DNA from: Papio anubis
Taxonomy: Eukaryota; Chordata; Mammalia; Primates; Cercopithecidae
Assembly: GCF_008728515.1 (NCBI RefSeq)
Contig: NC_044977.1
Span: forward strand, 192,747,987 to 192,811,986
Reading direction: 5' to 3'
Length of the DNA: 64,000 bases
Shown in pieces: positions 32,895 through 43,640 of this stretch. A model generated the notes under the pieces. It searched no databases. It was not told where the DNA came from and worked only from the letters and a program-made list of their open reading frames with translations. Positions within the stretch are counted from its first letter, which is position 1. Every line of letters begins with the position of its first letter. A program made the translations under genes and the position numbers.

Positions 32895-33210
32895 TTTTTT
32901 TTTTTTTTTGTTGTTGTTGTTGTTGTTGTTGTGATGGAGTCTCGCTCTGTTGCCAGGCTGGAGTGCAGTGGCGTGATCTTGGCTTACTGCAACTTCTGTC
33001 TCCTGGGTTCAAGCGATTTTACTGCCTCAGCCTCCTGAGTAGCTGGGATTACAGGTACGCGCCACCACGCCCAGCTAATTTTTTGTACTTTTAGTAGAGA
33101 CAGGTTTCACCATGTTGGCCAGGATAGTCTCGATCTCTTGACCTCGTGATCCACCCGCCTCAGCCTCCCAAAGTGCTAGCATTACAGGTGTGAGCCACCG
33201 TGCCCGTCCT
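32895..33210 (-). mobile_element. Alu, reverse, with (GTT)8 in its tail
   Basis: T-run, (GTT)n, 'gtgatggagtctcgctctgt' to 'accgtgcccgtcc'. Confidence 0.95.
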
Positions 33211-33224
33211 ATTTCTCCTTTCAA

Positions 33225-33445
33225 AACTGAATTTTTGTACTCAACATCTCCCTTTTCACTCTCCACCCTCTTCTGTCCGTCTCTCGTAACCACCATTCTA
33301 CTCTGTACTTCTGTGAGTTCCACTCTTCGATTCCACAAATAAGTGAGATCATTTGTGGTATTTGTCTTTCTTGTCTGGCTTATTTCACTTAGCATAATGT
33401 CCTCCAGGTTCAGTTTGTACTTAAAAATTATGATACAGTACTTTG
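33225..33445 (-). mobile_element. L1 fragment, reverse
   Basis: Reverse L1 blocks 'gtgagatcatttgtggtatttg', 'cttatttcacttagcata' and 'atgtcctccaggttca' are clear. Confidence 0.75.
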
Positions 33446-33461
33446 TAAAACAGTGAGTACT

Positions 33462-33727
33462 TATTTTTTTTTTTTTTTTTTTTTTTGAGACGGAGTCTTG
33501 CTCTGTCGCCCAGGCTGGATTGCAGTGGCTGGATCTCAGCTCACTGCAAACTCTGCCTCCCGGGTTCACGCCATTCTCCTGCCTCAGCCTCCTGAGTAGC
33601 TGGGACTACAGGCGCCCGCCACCTCGCCCGGCTAGTTTTTTGTATTTTTTTTTAGTAGAGACGGGGTTTCACCGTGTTAGCCAAGATGGTCTCGATCTCC
33701 TGACCTCGTGATCCGCCCATCTCGGCC
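33462..33727 (-). mobile_element. Young AluY (Old World monkey type), reverse, 5' truncated
   Basis: 'gtggctggatctcagctcac' and 'cctcgcccggctagtttttt' are cercopithecoid marks. It stops at 'ccatctcggcc', with near-identical flanks TGAGTACTTAT / TGAGTACTCAT. Confidence 0.93.
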
Positions 33728-34499
33728 TTGAGTACTCATATTTTTGACTGCCTGATATTATTGACTTCAGCCTGACGCCAAATTGCTGATTATATTTCTC
33801 ATAGTGGATTTTGTGTCTCTACACTTAGAAGAATTGAGCAGATACTTACAGAAGAGTACTGTGCAAATTAGATGTGCAAATTAGAAAACTGTCATTAATT
33901 GGATGGATTAGGCATTTTGAGTAGTTCACTCAGACCACGGAGTTGAGAGTACTGACCTCTGAATATTATGAAAGAATCGTTAATAACAATAGCGAAGGCA
34001 AGCTCTGACCATCGTCACTGGAAGAACTTAGAGTCCAGTGTATAGTACCCTTCCTCCATTGTAATTTGCATTTGTGAGGAAAGGACATTTCTAGGTGGTG
34101 CTCATCTTTCACTTTGGACTCTGACATTTTTTGATGTTGGCCTAACACTTAGCCATGACTCATGGGGTGTCACCTTCAGTCTCTAAGAATCAGGCCAGGT
34201 TTCTTGTAGATCTTGTCATATTGCCACTTGGAATTTAGCCGGAGGAAAGAAAGTAAGGCACAATTGCAGTTGTTTAGATGAACATCTCAGTCAGGCTTAT
34301 GAGAGGCAGTAGGGCAGAGTAGACTGTCCTCATTCTCTCTGGCATTTGTTTTCCACCTGTTCTGAAGATTCTTCTCTGAACCGTATCTTGTGCAGAGATG
34401 ACAGTTGATCATAGAGGTTCCCCTACCCCCAATTTCTGGCTGATTCCTAAAATTTCATCAGTATCAAGAAAGTAATTCATTTGTTCAAATTTTATTACT

Positions 34500-36180
34500 C
34501 AAGAAAAATGCAACTTTCCCTGCAGGGAGCTAAAAAGCCAACGTCTAAATGATGGCAGCGGTGGCCTGTCTGGATGGGCTACTGCCATGATGCCAGCTGC
34601 AGTCAGGGAGGCATGGTCTGCACTGCACACTCCATGGAGCCAGTGGGAGCCAGGAATAGGTGGAAGCCCTGCCCGCTTCCAGGTTGGCAGGGCAGGAGCA
34701 GCCGTGGCTACATACCTGGGCATCCCTGTGCTTTTGGGGGCCCAGGAACCTCCCCTGCCCCTGCAAGCTTGAAGTGCCTGCTCCCACTGCCTGGCCTCTC
34801 CTTGCTCCTGGTGCCCGCTCTGATCCTGGTGCCCGCTCTGATTCTGGTGCCCGCTCTGATCCTGGTGCCCGCTCTGACTTTGGTGCCCGCTCTGATTTTG
34901 GAGCAAAGTTGAGGCCAAGCCTGGGCACCGTCATGACCTGGCTGGGTGTGCATGTGCTAGGGGCAGCGCTGACACGCCAGCCCCCTGCTGCCTTGGCCCC
35001 CTCCACATTTTGGGTGTCCAGGAGCACAGGAGGGGAGGCCAAGGCGGAGCTGAGGGCAGCTTCATGCAGGCCTGCAGGCGCCCCTTGGCACGAATAGCCA
35101 GGGTGCCTTGACAGCAGCAGGAGGCAGAGAGGCTCCTAGGCGGAAATGGGCGGGTCCCTGGTGAATCCCCACCTTCAAGCCAGGGATGGCCTGAAGCCTG
35201 GGGCCCAAGCAGCCAGTTCTGTGGACTGGAGTGAGAACTTATGGTGCTTTTTCCAGGCTGCCCATGGCTTCCCAATGGGCCAATCAGCATGTACTTCCTC
35301 CCCTCTGAAGCCCATGAAAACCCTGGACTCAGCCAGACTTGACAGGATGGCTGACTGCTGATAGGAGCTTCCCACTCCAGCTCTCCTCTCCACTGAGGGC
35401 TGCGGAGACAAAAGGATGACCTGCCTTCAGATAGGAGCTATCCACTTTTGGTCCCCTCTCCACTGAGGACCGCACAGATGCTGGGACGACCTGCTGTGGA
35501 AAGGAGCTACCCACTTGGGGTCTCCTGAGAACTACTGTGTTGCTCAACAAAGCACCTCTTCACCTTGCTTATCCTCCAGTTGTCCATGTACCTCATTCTT
35601 CCTGGACATGGGACTAGAACTCGGGATCCACCAAATGGCAGGACTGAAAGAGCTGTAACAAACAGAGCTGAAACATGTCCCCAGCTCCCCCCACCCACCA
35701 CTTGCCACGTTGTGAGCAAGAGAAAGAGACAAGAGAGGAGAGAGAGAAGAGAAGAGCTGCAGCCCTTTGGGAAGCCCAGACCTAGGAACTCCCTGAGCCT
35801 GGGCTGTGACCCCCTCTTTGGAGCTCTGTGGTTCCTGGCATCTCCAAGCTTCTGGGCACCACCATGTTCCCCAGTGCCTGCATTGGAAGCTGCTTGTGGT
35901 ATGCCTGGTTCAGCTGCAGCCTCTCAGGGAGCTGGCGCCTGGAGCTGCCCACCCCCTGGCAGCTGGTGTGCCTGGCTGTGTGCAGTGGCCGGAGCCTGTG
36001 CTCAGTCGCCTGTGCACCGCTTGCCGCTCCGTGCCTGGCTTGCCCTTGGCGTGCGTGGAATCTGTGCTGGTGACACGAGCTGAGCGTAGCCTGCCAGGCT
36101 GAGTGGATGGAATGGGCCCAGCAGGCCTGAGCAAAACTCAGGCAAAGGCGCCACTGGCCACAGAGGTTTCTGGCTGGTGA
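34500..36180 (+). mobile_element. LTR-like endogenous retroviral composite (class I-like, non-coding)
   Basis: A GC-richer island inside AT-rich intron. From 35,140 to 35,700 it has the order of a retroviral LTR: a CCAAT box at 35,280-35,284, a degenerate TATA-like 'catgaaaa' at 35,313, three related units of about 70 bases (starting near 35,363, 35,433 and 35,502, each with GGAGCT..CCACT), then a degenerate poly(A) signal AACAAA at 35,546 and a T/G-rich stretch. An 18-bp repeat lies upstream. I see no gag, pol or env coding similarity, so it looks like a solo or composite LTR remnant. The flanks 34,500-34,800 and 35,700-36,180 may be other parts of the same element. Family not assigned. Confidence 0.5.
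34807..34896 (+). repeat. 18-bp tandem repeat, five copies
   Basis: Five units of CCTGGTGCCCGCTCTGAT with one or two substitutions each. Because the period is a multiple of three, all frames stay open and produce low-complexity ORFs (LVPALI on +, SERAPG on -). It lies inside the LTR-like composite. Confidence 0.95.
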
Positions 36181-36404
36181 AGCGACACCCCAAGTATTCT
36201 GTGACATAAACATGAAATATAGAATATTCAGAACTTTGCTGTAATAGCTAGTTGCTAGGAACTGTCTGCTAAATGAGCCAATAATAAATAAGTTTACCTT
36301 TGGGGGAAGGAGAATCCCTGAGGGAGTTTTAATACCTGGAAACTATTGAGGTGTTAAGACCCTGAAAGAGGAAAGGGAAATGAGTACTGAGAAAAGAAGG
36401 GGAA

Positions 36405-36828
36405 GGGCCGGGTGCAGTGGTTTACACCCATAATTCCGGCACTTTGGGAGGTCGAGGTGGGTGGATCACCTAAGGTCAGGAGTTCAAGACCAGCCTGGCC
36501 AACATGACAAAACCTTGTCTCTACTAAAAATACAAAAATTGGCTGGGTGCAGTGGCTCATGCCTGTAATCCCAACGCTTTCAGAGGCCGAGGCAGGTGGA
36601 TCACAAGGTCAGGTGTTCAAGACCATCATGGCCAACATAGTGAAACCCCATCTCTACTAAAAATACAAAAAATTAGCTGGGCGTGGGGGTGGGCGCCTAT
36701 AATCCCAGCTACTCAGGAGGCAGGAGAATTGCTTGAAACTGGGAGGCGGAGGTTGTAGTGAGCCGAGATCGTGCCATTGTACTTAGCCAGGGTGACAGAG
36801 TGAGACTCTTTTTTTTTTTTTTTTTTTT
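36405..36828 (+). mobile_element. Trimeric Alu ending in poly-T
   Basis: One left monomer (36,405-36,540) is joined directly to a complete dimer (36,541-36,806). The unit is flanked by a single near-perfect target duplication GAGAAAAGAAGG (36,389 and 36,830). A T22 run stands where an A-tail belongs. Confidence 0.85.
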
Positions 36829-36867
36829 GAGAAAAAGAAGGAGAAGGACATTTTAAAAAGACGTTAT

Positions 36868-37030
36868 GCTGGCCCTAGCTATTCTGGAGGCTCAGGTGGA
36901 AGGATTGCTTGAGCTCAGGAGTTTGCGGCTACAGTGTGCTCTGATTGTGACTGTGAGCAGCCACTGCACTCCAGCCTGGACAACCTAGCAAGACCCCGTC
37001 CCTTAAAAAAATAAAAGTAATGAAAAAGGA
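36868..37030 (+). mobile_element. Alu monomer fragment
   Basis: 'tggccctagctattctggag' to an A-rich tail. Confidence 0.85.
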
Positions 37031-37121
37031 AATAAAAACCGTTATGCTACTCTACAGCTTTCATAGAACTAACCCTGGTGAAGTGGTCACTGAAATCTGT
37101 AGAGCATTTAGAGTTAAGACA

Positions 37122-37412
37122 TCAACTCGTGCTGTGGTTCATGCCTGTAATCCCAAGTCTTTGTGAGTTTGAGACAGGAGGATCCCTTGAGGCCAGGATT
37201 TCGAGACCAGCCTGGGCAACATAGCGAGGCCTGTCTCTTAAAAAAAAAACAAACAGCTGTGTGTGGTGGCACGTGCCTGAGTCCTGGCTGCTTGGGAGGC
37301 TGAGGCAAGAGGGTCACTTGAGCTAACAAGGTTGAAGCTGCAGTGAACCAAGATCATACCACTGCACCCCAGCCTGGACAACAGAGTGAGACCCTGTCTT
37401 AAAAAAAAAAAT
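37122..37412 (+). mobile_element. Alu, old
   Basis: 'caactcgtgctgtggttcat' to A11. Confidence 0.92.
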
Positions 37413-37904
37413 GAGAGTTAAGAAATCCATGTTTTGTTAATCCAGGACTTGGTGAGAGCCATCCCTTTACAAAAGGCTCTTTTCTCTACCTGCACCAGTC
37501 ATGCCTTCACATTGCCTTATACCTGTCGTATCGATGATATGGAGGGTCGTGGGAGAGTCTATGTAACTCTTTCTCAGACAAATTATTCCAATCTTTTGCA
37601 TGCAATCAGGATTTAAAATTAGCAGTTAGTATGTAGGCTGCACTGTGAGGGGGAATGACTTCCAACTTCAGGCAATTCATTGTGGCCATTGTTCCACAGA
37701 GAGGCATTTCAGTATTCCTACTAGAGCCTGTGTTTTGTGAAGCTTCGTTGTTTTTGCCAGATGCCATTGGCTCATCTTAGTGAAGTACATGCTATAGAAC
37801 TGATATTTTGCTGAGTGTATCCTTGTCAACATTTCGGAAATACTGGTGACAAACTCTTTTCCCACCCCAATGAGAAAATTTTTGTTTTCACTTTCTATGA
37901 CCAG

Positions 37905-38031
37905 TTAAAAGAAGATGGATGCACAGTGTTCAGCCAAGGTCAATGCAAGGAAGAGGAGGAAAGAGGCGCCTGGACCCAACGGGGCAACAGAGGAAGATGG
38001 GGTTCCCTTCAAAGTGCAGCGCTGTGCAGTG
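37905..38031 (+). CDS. PCYT1A: PCYT1A exon 2 with start codon (CTP:phosphocholine cytidylyltransferase alpha, residues 1-39)
   Basis: The product converts CTP and phosphocholine to CDP-choline, the rate-limiting step of the Kennedy pathway for phosphatidylcholine. The exon follows a TTTC-rich tract and CAG acceptor. The ATG is at 37,915 in a good context (A at -3, G at +4), and 39 codons run in phase 0 to a GTAAGT donor. The peptide starts MDAQCSAKVNARKRRKEAPG and carries the bipartite basic nuclear localisation segment (about residues 8-28, core RKRRK), which keeps the inactive enzyme in the nucleus until it binds membranes. Residue 32 is Phe, where I remember Ser in human and rat (see findings). 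Coding sequence begins at 37,915; the first ten bases are 5' UTR. Confidence 0.97.
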
Positions 38032-38282
38032 GTAAGTGGAGATGAACCCGGCAGGGGGAGGGTAGAAACCGATACAGCGTTGATGATATCAGTGTTACAC
38101 GTCTTCTGAAACAATGAAAAGAAGGAATAGTAAGTGTATTTCACAGTCACTGGAAATCTTCTGCCTTTTTACTAGATTATGACTCACAGCTCAGTTGTAG
38201 GAGCTTTACACTGGATTTAGAAAAAGAAATGTTAGGAAAATGTGGAAGTTGCGTGTGTATTAGGCTAAAACTATTGAAATAT

Positions 38283-38622
38283 GGCCAGGTGCGGTGACTC
38301 ATACCTGTAATCCCTGCACTTTGGGAGGCTGAGGTGGGCGGATCACCCGAGGTCAGGAGTTCAAGACCAGCCTGACCAACAAGGTGAAACCCTGTCTCTA
38401 CTAAAAATACAGAATTAGCCGGGCGTGATGGCACATGCCTGTAATCCCAGCTACTTGGGAGGCTGAGGCAGGAGAATTGCTTGAACTCGGGAGGCGGAGG
38501 ATGCAGTGAGCCAAGATCGTGCCATTGCATTTCAGCCTGGGCAACGGAGACAGACCCTGTCTCAAAAATAAAAATAAAAATAAAAAATAAGTAAATAAAT
38601 AAATAAATAAATAAAACTAATA
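38283..38622 (+). mobile_element. Alu in PCYT1A intron 2
   Basis: 'ggccaggtgcggtgactcat' to a long A/T tail. Confidence 0.95.
38565..38622 (+). repeat. (AAAT)n / (AATAA)n microsatellite
   Basis: An expanded A-rich tail of the Alu at 38,283. Confidence 0.85.
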
Positions 38623-39204
38623 AAATAGAAAAATTGGGGCTCTAGGCAGTGTTTTGATCTTCACATCATCTCGTGTCTAGTGCGTTTTTTCTACTGTTTT
38701 TTCTCCCTATATCATTCCTCCATTCTATTACTAGTTATATCTTGAATGAGAACCTTTTTCCATTTATGCCTACCTTATGCTCCTTTATCTCTGGAAATGT
38801 ATCTATTTCCTAATTATTGCCAAACCTTAAATGAAAGACCCCATTCCACACTGCCTACCGTGTCTCAGCTTGCTACCCTTCTAAAACTTTCCATAATAAA
38901 AACATGTCAGAGAACACTTATACACAATTGAAGCTACTGTTGTTAATATTAGTATGAAATCTGTGTTTCAAAATCCCAGTGACAGAATTGTATGTTTCTT
39001 TACCTATATTGACCATTAGCCATTGATCAAACTCATTTTCCACTGCTTAGTTCTAGAGCTTCCCAGCCCAAAGGGAAAAATCTATTCTGAAACAATTAAT
39101 AGTTATTCCAAGTGAATGCTCTGTCTTGAGCAATAAAAGCAAATAATACCCCACAAATAAACAAGTGCCTGCAGGCCTGATATTGATCATAAGAGCAAGT
39201 ATAT

Positions 39205-39985
39205 ATATTTGTTTCCTGTTGCATTTGTAACAAATTACCATAATACAAATATACAAATAAATTATCTTACATTTCTGGATATCAGAAATCTGAAATGGGT
39301 CTCAGAGGACTGAAATCAGGGTGTTGGCAGAGCTGGAGGGTCCAGGGGAAAGTCCGTCTTCTTGCCTTTTCCAGCTTCTAGAGGGTCCCCATATTGCTTA
39401 GCGCTTGGCACCAGCCAGTGCTTACATCACTCTGACCATTGCTTCTGCCATATCTCCTGCAGATTCTGAATGTCCTACTCCCTTTTCACTTACAGGGACT
39501 CTTGTGATTACATTAGGTGTACCCAGATAAACTGGAATAATCTTCCTGTCCTTCAAATCCTTTATTTAATCATATCTGCAAAGCTTCTTTACTATTTTTA
39601 TTTTTATTTGTATTTTTGAGACAGAGTCTCGCTCTGTCGCCCAGGCTGGAGTGCAATGGCGCGATCTCAGTTCACTGCAACCTCTGCCTCTTGGGTTCAA
39701 GTGATTTCCCTGCCTCAGCCTCCCAAGTGGCTGGGATTGCAGGTGCCCACCACCATGCCTGGCTTACTATTTTTATTTTTATTTTTAGAGTAAGGGTCTT
39801 GCTATGTTACCCAGGCTGGTCTTGGACTCCTGAGCTCAAGCAGTCTTCCTACCTCGGCCTCCCACAGTGCTAGGATTGCCAGGCGTGAGCCACTATGCCT
39901 GGCCTGCAGAGTCTCTTTTGCCATGTGTGGTAAAACAGTCACAGGCTCCAGGGAATGGGCGTGGCCATCTGTAGGGGGCGTTATT
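39205..39985 (+). mobile_element. Second copy of the same old repeat, split by an Alu
   Basis: It carries the same ordered blocks as 10,066-10,565 ('tttcctgttgcatttgtaac', 'ggactcttgtgattacatta', 'atctgcaaagcttcttt'). An Alu interrupts at 39,594-39,905 and the repeat resumes with 'gtctcttttgccatgtg'. Confidence 0.7.
39594..39905 (-). mobile_element. Alu, reverse
   Basis: 'ttgagacagagtctcgctct' to 'actatgcctggcc'; splits the old repeat at 39,205-39,985. Confidence 0.95.
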
Positions 39986-40679
39986 CTGCATACTATAGTA
40001 AATAAGCTCAGAAAATGACTCAGCAATCAACAAAACAGGGCATTGTTAGTTTCTGAATATTTCTTAGAGAATTCAGATTGAAGAAATGGTGGTGCCAATT
40101 CAGCAGCATCACTTGGATCAGGAACAAGTTATAACCAAATAGGTGATACTGTCAGCTAATCAGCCAATCACTGTAGCTAGGAATAGAGCAAAGGAAGTCA
40201 GTCTTTTCAGTGGAATGAGCTCTGAGAAAACCTAAATTTCTTGGCCTTTAAAGTCTGGGGAGTCTTTTTTTTTTTTTTTTTTTTTAATTCTTCTGGGGAG
40301 TCAATGCTTTAAATTCCTTTGCTTCATCTATTCATGTGAAATCAGTTCAGTGACTTGCTACCTGTTCCACTTTCCTCCCTGAAACACACAGGCTATTTAG
40401 CACAGGCGAATGGTCAAGGAGCCACCCAACAGCCTGGACCAACGTTGGTGAGGAGGGGTGTCTGCTAGTAAACGTGCCTGTCATCTCACTGTGCGCCTGT
40501 ACTTTCTAGCTGTGAATCTCCTTTGAACGCTATAACAAAAACAAGACTGTTTTCTTTTTTTTAACGGCTTTATTGAGTTATAACTGACATATCATTTACA
40601 GTATACAATTCAGTGGTTTTTAGTTTAGTCACAGAGTTATGCAGCCATCACCATGACCAGTTTTAGAATTTTTTCCTTT

Positions 40680-40972
40680 ATTTTTTTGAGACAGGGCCTT
40701 GGTCTGTTACCCAGGCTGGAGGGCAGTGATGTGATCATAGTTCACTGGAGCCTCAACTTTCTGGGCTCAAACAGTCCTCTCACCTCAGCCACCCAAGTAG
40801 CTGGGAATATAGGTGCACGTCACCATGCCCGGCTAATTTTTAAATTTGCTTTTGTAGGCGTGGGGTCTCACAGCATTACCCAGGCTGCTCTCAGTCTCCT
40901 GGATCAAGTGATTCTCCTGCCTCAGCCTGCCAAAGTGTGGGATTGCAGGCGTGAGGCACCAGGCCTGGCCTG
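40680..40972 (-). mobile_element. Alu, reverse, old
   Basis: 'ttgagacagggccttggtct' to 'accaggcctggcc'. Confidence 0.93.
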
Positions 40973-41207
40973 GGATATTTTTATCACCCCAGAGAGAAGG
41001 TGTCTACTCAGGAGCAGTCACTCCCCGTTTCCCCCCAGTCTCTCCAGCCTCTGGAGACCACTAATCTGCCTTTTGATTCTGTGGATTTGCCTGTTCTGGG
41101 CGTTACATACAAATGACATCATACAGTATGTGGTCTTTTGGGGCTGGCTTCTTCCGCTGAACATGTTTTGAAGATTCATTCATATTGCAACATCTATAAG
41201 TACTTAA

Positions 41208-41479
41208 TTTTTTTGAGACAGAGTCTCGTTTTGTTGCCCAGGCTGGAGTGCAGTGGCATGATCACAGCTTCCCAGGTTCAAATGATTCTCCTGCCTTAGC
41301 CTCCCGAGTAACTGGGACTATGCAGGCGCCACCACTCCTGGCTAATTTTTGTATTTTTAGTAGAGATGAGGTTTTACCATGTTGCTCAGGCTGGTTTCAA
41401 ACTTCTGACCTCAGGTGATCCGCCCACCTCAGCCTCCCAAAGTGTTGAGATTACAGGTGTGAGCCACCAAGTCTGGCCA
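41208..41479 (-). mobile_element. Alu, reverse
   Basis: 'ttttgagacagagtctcgtt' to 'ccaagtctggcc'; GTACTT flanks both sides. Confidence 0.94.
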
Positions 41480-41589
41480 GTACTTCAATTTTTTTTTATT
41501 GGCAAATAACGTTCCATCATATATCACATGCTACTTTTTAGTTATTCATTCTCCAGTTGACATTTGGGTTGAGTAAGCAAGATTTTATT

Positions 41590-41898
41590 GCATTTTTATT
41601 TATTTATTTTTTGAGACGGAGTCTTGGCTCTGTCACCCAGGCTGGAGTGCAGCAGTGTGATCTCGGCTCACTGCAAGCTCCGTCTCCTGGGTTCACGCCA
41701 TTCTCCTCCTGCCTCAGCCTCCCGAGTAGCTGGTAGTACAGGCGTCCACCACCATGCCCGGCTAATTTTTTGTATTTTTTAGTAGACACAGGGTTTTACC
41801 ATGTTAGCCAGGATGGTCTCAATCTCCTGACCTCGTGATCTGCCCGCCTCGACTTCCCAAAGTGCTGGGATTACAGGCGTGAGCCACTGCTCCCAGCC
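41590..41898 (-). mobile_element. AluY-like, reverse
   Basis: 'tttgagacggagtcttggct' to 'ctgctcccagcc'; TTTATTGCATNTTTA flanks both sides. Confidence 0.95.
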
Positions 41899-42051
41899 TT
41901 TATTGCATATTTACAATGTGCTGGTATGGCAGTAGGTGGTAGAGGTGTAAAGATAAACAAGACCTTCCTTTTATGAGATGTGAGCATAGAGTAGAATTCT
42001 ATAGCCTAGAGCTCACTAACTTTTTTTCTTTTTTTTTAATGGGAACTCGCA

Positions 42052-42350
42052 GGCCAGGAACGGTGGCTCACGCCTGTAATCCCAACACTTCGGGAGGCCG
42101 AGTTGCGTGGATTACCTGAGGTCAGGAGTTCGAGATCAGCCTGGCCAACATGACAAAACCTTGTCCCTACTAAAAATACAAAAATTAGCTGGGCGCAGTG
42201 GTGGGTGCCTGTAATCCCAGCCACTCAGGAGGCTGAGGCAGGAGAATAGCTTGAACCTGGGAGGTGGAGTTTGTAGTGAGCTGAGATTGTGCCACAGCAC
42301 TCCAGCCTGGGCAACAGAGTAAGACTTCGTCTCAAAAAAAAAAAAAAAAA
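42052..42350 (+). mobile_element. Alu
   Basis: 'ggccaggaacggtggctcac' to A19. Confidence 0.95.
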
Positions 42351-42353
42351 AAG

Positions 42354-42472
42354 AAGGGTTGGAGACCTGCTGTGTTGCCTAGGCAGGTCTTAAACTCCTG
42401 GGCTCAAGCTGTCCGCCTGTCTCTGCCTCCCTGTGCTGAGGTGACAGGCGTGGACCACCACACCTAGCTGAG
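42354..42472 (-). mobile_element. Alu monomer fragment, reverse
   Basis: 'gggttggagacctgctgtgt' to 'accacacctagct'. Confidence 0.85.
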
Positions 42473-42731
42473 CTCTTTAGCTTTAGAAAAGCACTTTTCT
42501 TGCAAATAAAGAAAGGAATAGGAAGGATCACCAAGTATTAGATACCTGGGTTGGCGGGTCGGGATGAAATGGATAGAAAAGAGACAAGAGTTAAGAAGGA
42601 AAAACTTTATGGCTATTTTGTCTATAAGTATAAATCATTTATTGATACAGATGTTTCTAAAGGTTCAATCAAAAGGATCACAAAAGTATTTATAAAACAT
42701 AAGACATTTAGCTTATCTTAATATATATCAG

Positions 42732-43030
42732 GCTGGGCGCAAGTGGCTCATGCCTGTAATCTTAGCACTTTGGGAGGCCAGGGAGGGCAGATCACGAGGT
42801 CAGGAGTTTGAGACCAGCGTAGCCAACATGGTGAAATCCCGTCTCTACTAAAAATACAAAAAAAATTAGTGGGGTGTGGTGGCGCATGCCTGTAATCCCA
42901 GCTACTCAGGAGGCTGAGGCAGGAGAATGGCTTGAACTAGGGAGGCAGAGGTTGCAGTGAGCCAAGATTGTGCCACTGCACTTCAGCCTGGGTGACAGTG
43001 AGACTCTGTCTCAAAAAAAAAAAAAAGCAA
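42732..43030 (+). mobile_element. Alu
   Basis: 'ggctgggcgcaagtggctca' to an A-tail. Confidence 0.95.
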
Positions 43031-43389
43031 AAAAAAAAGAATCCTTAGAAAGTAAAAAGTGTAATGGGACAACAATATCAAATTCTAGTCTCATATTATT
43101 TGAATTATGTCCATTTTCCTGTTAGTGTGGATGCTGGAATCTCTCGTTTTCACTGAAATTTTGAGGAATAGTGAAATAATGTGTGTGAATATAGTCTGGA
43201 AAAAGTTGTTATGGAAGCAATATTGCATTCAGAGACAATTCATAATTTGGGGACTGTTGATTGCCATTATAACTTTTAGCTGCATACATTTGGAAAGTTT
43301 ATATAGCATTTTAGAAGGTAACCTCTTAGATTAATAGAGGTTAATCTTGTTAGCATGCTGAAATCTGTGTTCTATAGGATACAAGAGGA

Positions 43390-43640
43390 AATGAGCTAGT
43401 GACAAATTTGTTGAGTGCCTGCTTTTGTGATACATTGTGCTAATTACTTTGCAGATGCTACTTTGTTTAATCCTCATAGTAAACTTGTAGGGCAGGTATT
43501 GTTTTCTATTTTGTGGAAGATGAAACAAAAGCTTTAGAAACTTGCTGTGATTTCACAGCTATTAAATGATAGAGTTGGGATTTAATCTAAATTTTTCAAG
43601 TTCTAACCTCATGCTCTTTCATTTATACCTCACTACCAGA
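43390..43640 (+). mobile_element. MIR SINE
   Basis: The MIR order is clear: 'tttaatcctcatagtaaact', 'agatgaaacaaaagctttag', 'tttcacagctattaaatg', 'gagttgggatttaatctaaa', 'catgctctt'. Confidence 0.8.

Larger units (their letters stand above)
21417..37904 (+). other. PCYT1A: PCYT1A intron 1
   Basis: A 16.5-kb intron between the inferred first exon and the start-codon exon. It contains many Alus, two nested Tigger-type fossils (28,308-28,955), a hAT-type fossil (27,551-27,790), L1 fragments and an LTR-like composite (34,500-36,180). Stretches with no recognised feature are about 22,260-22,660, 22,840-23,400, 23,715-24,800, 25,105-25,850, 26,145-27,205, 27,790-28,300, 30,205-30,740, 31,320-31,660, 32,242-32,470, 33,730-34,490 and 37,415-37,900. 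Alternative non-coding exons could hide there but I cannot support any. Confidence 0.6.
40556..41585 (-). mobile_element. L1 (L1M-type), reverse, interrupted by two Alus
   Basis: Segments 40,556-40,680, 40,975-41,207 and 41,480-41,585 share the reverse L1 3' order ('cggctttattgagttataac', 'catacagtatgtggtctttt', 'gttccatcatatatcaca', 'tgacatttgggttga'). Two reverse Alus fill the gaps. Confidence 0.75.

Noticed and set aside
34545..35097. Long overlapping open frames on both strands (165 aa on -, 145 aa on +) with SERAPG or GARSDP repeats
   Set aside because: They arise because the 18-bp repeat keeps every frame open. No start context, no splice support and no protein similarity.
35280..35551. 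A functional retroviral gene set next to the LTR-like element
   Set aside because: No gag, pol or env similarity is visible within several kilobases on either side.
35565..36213. Open frames of 172 aa (+) and 143 aa (-) in the LTR-like region
   Set aside because: Both strands are open over the same GC-rich stretch and neither shows retroviral or cellular protein motifs.
40653..41171. 172-aa open frame on the + strand
   Set aside because: It reads across a reverse Alu and then a reverse L1 3' fragment; a chance chimera.
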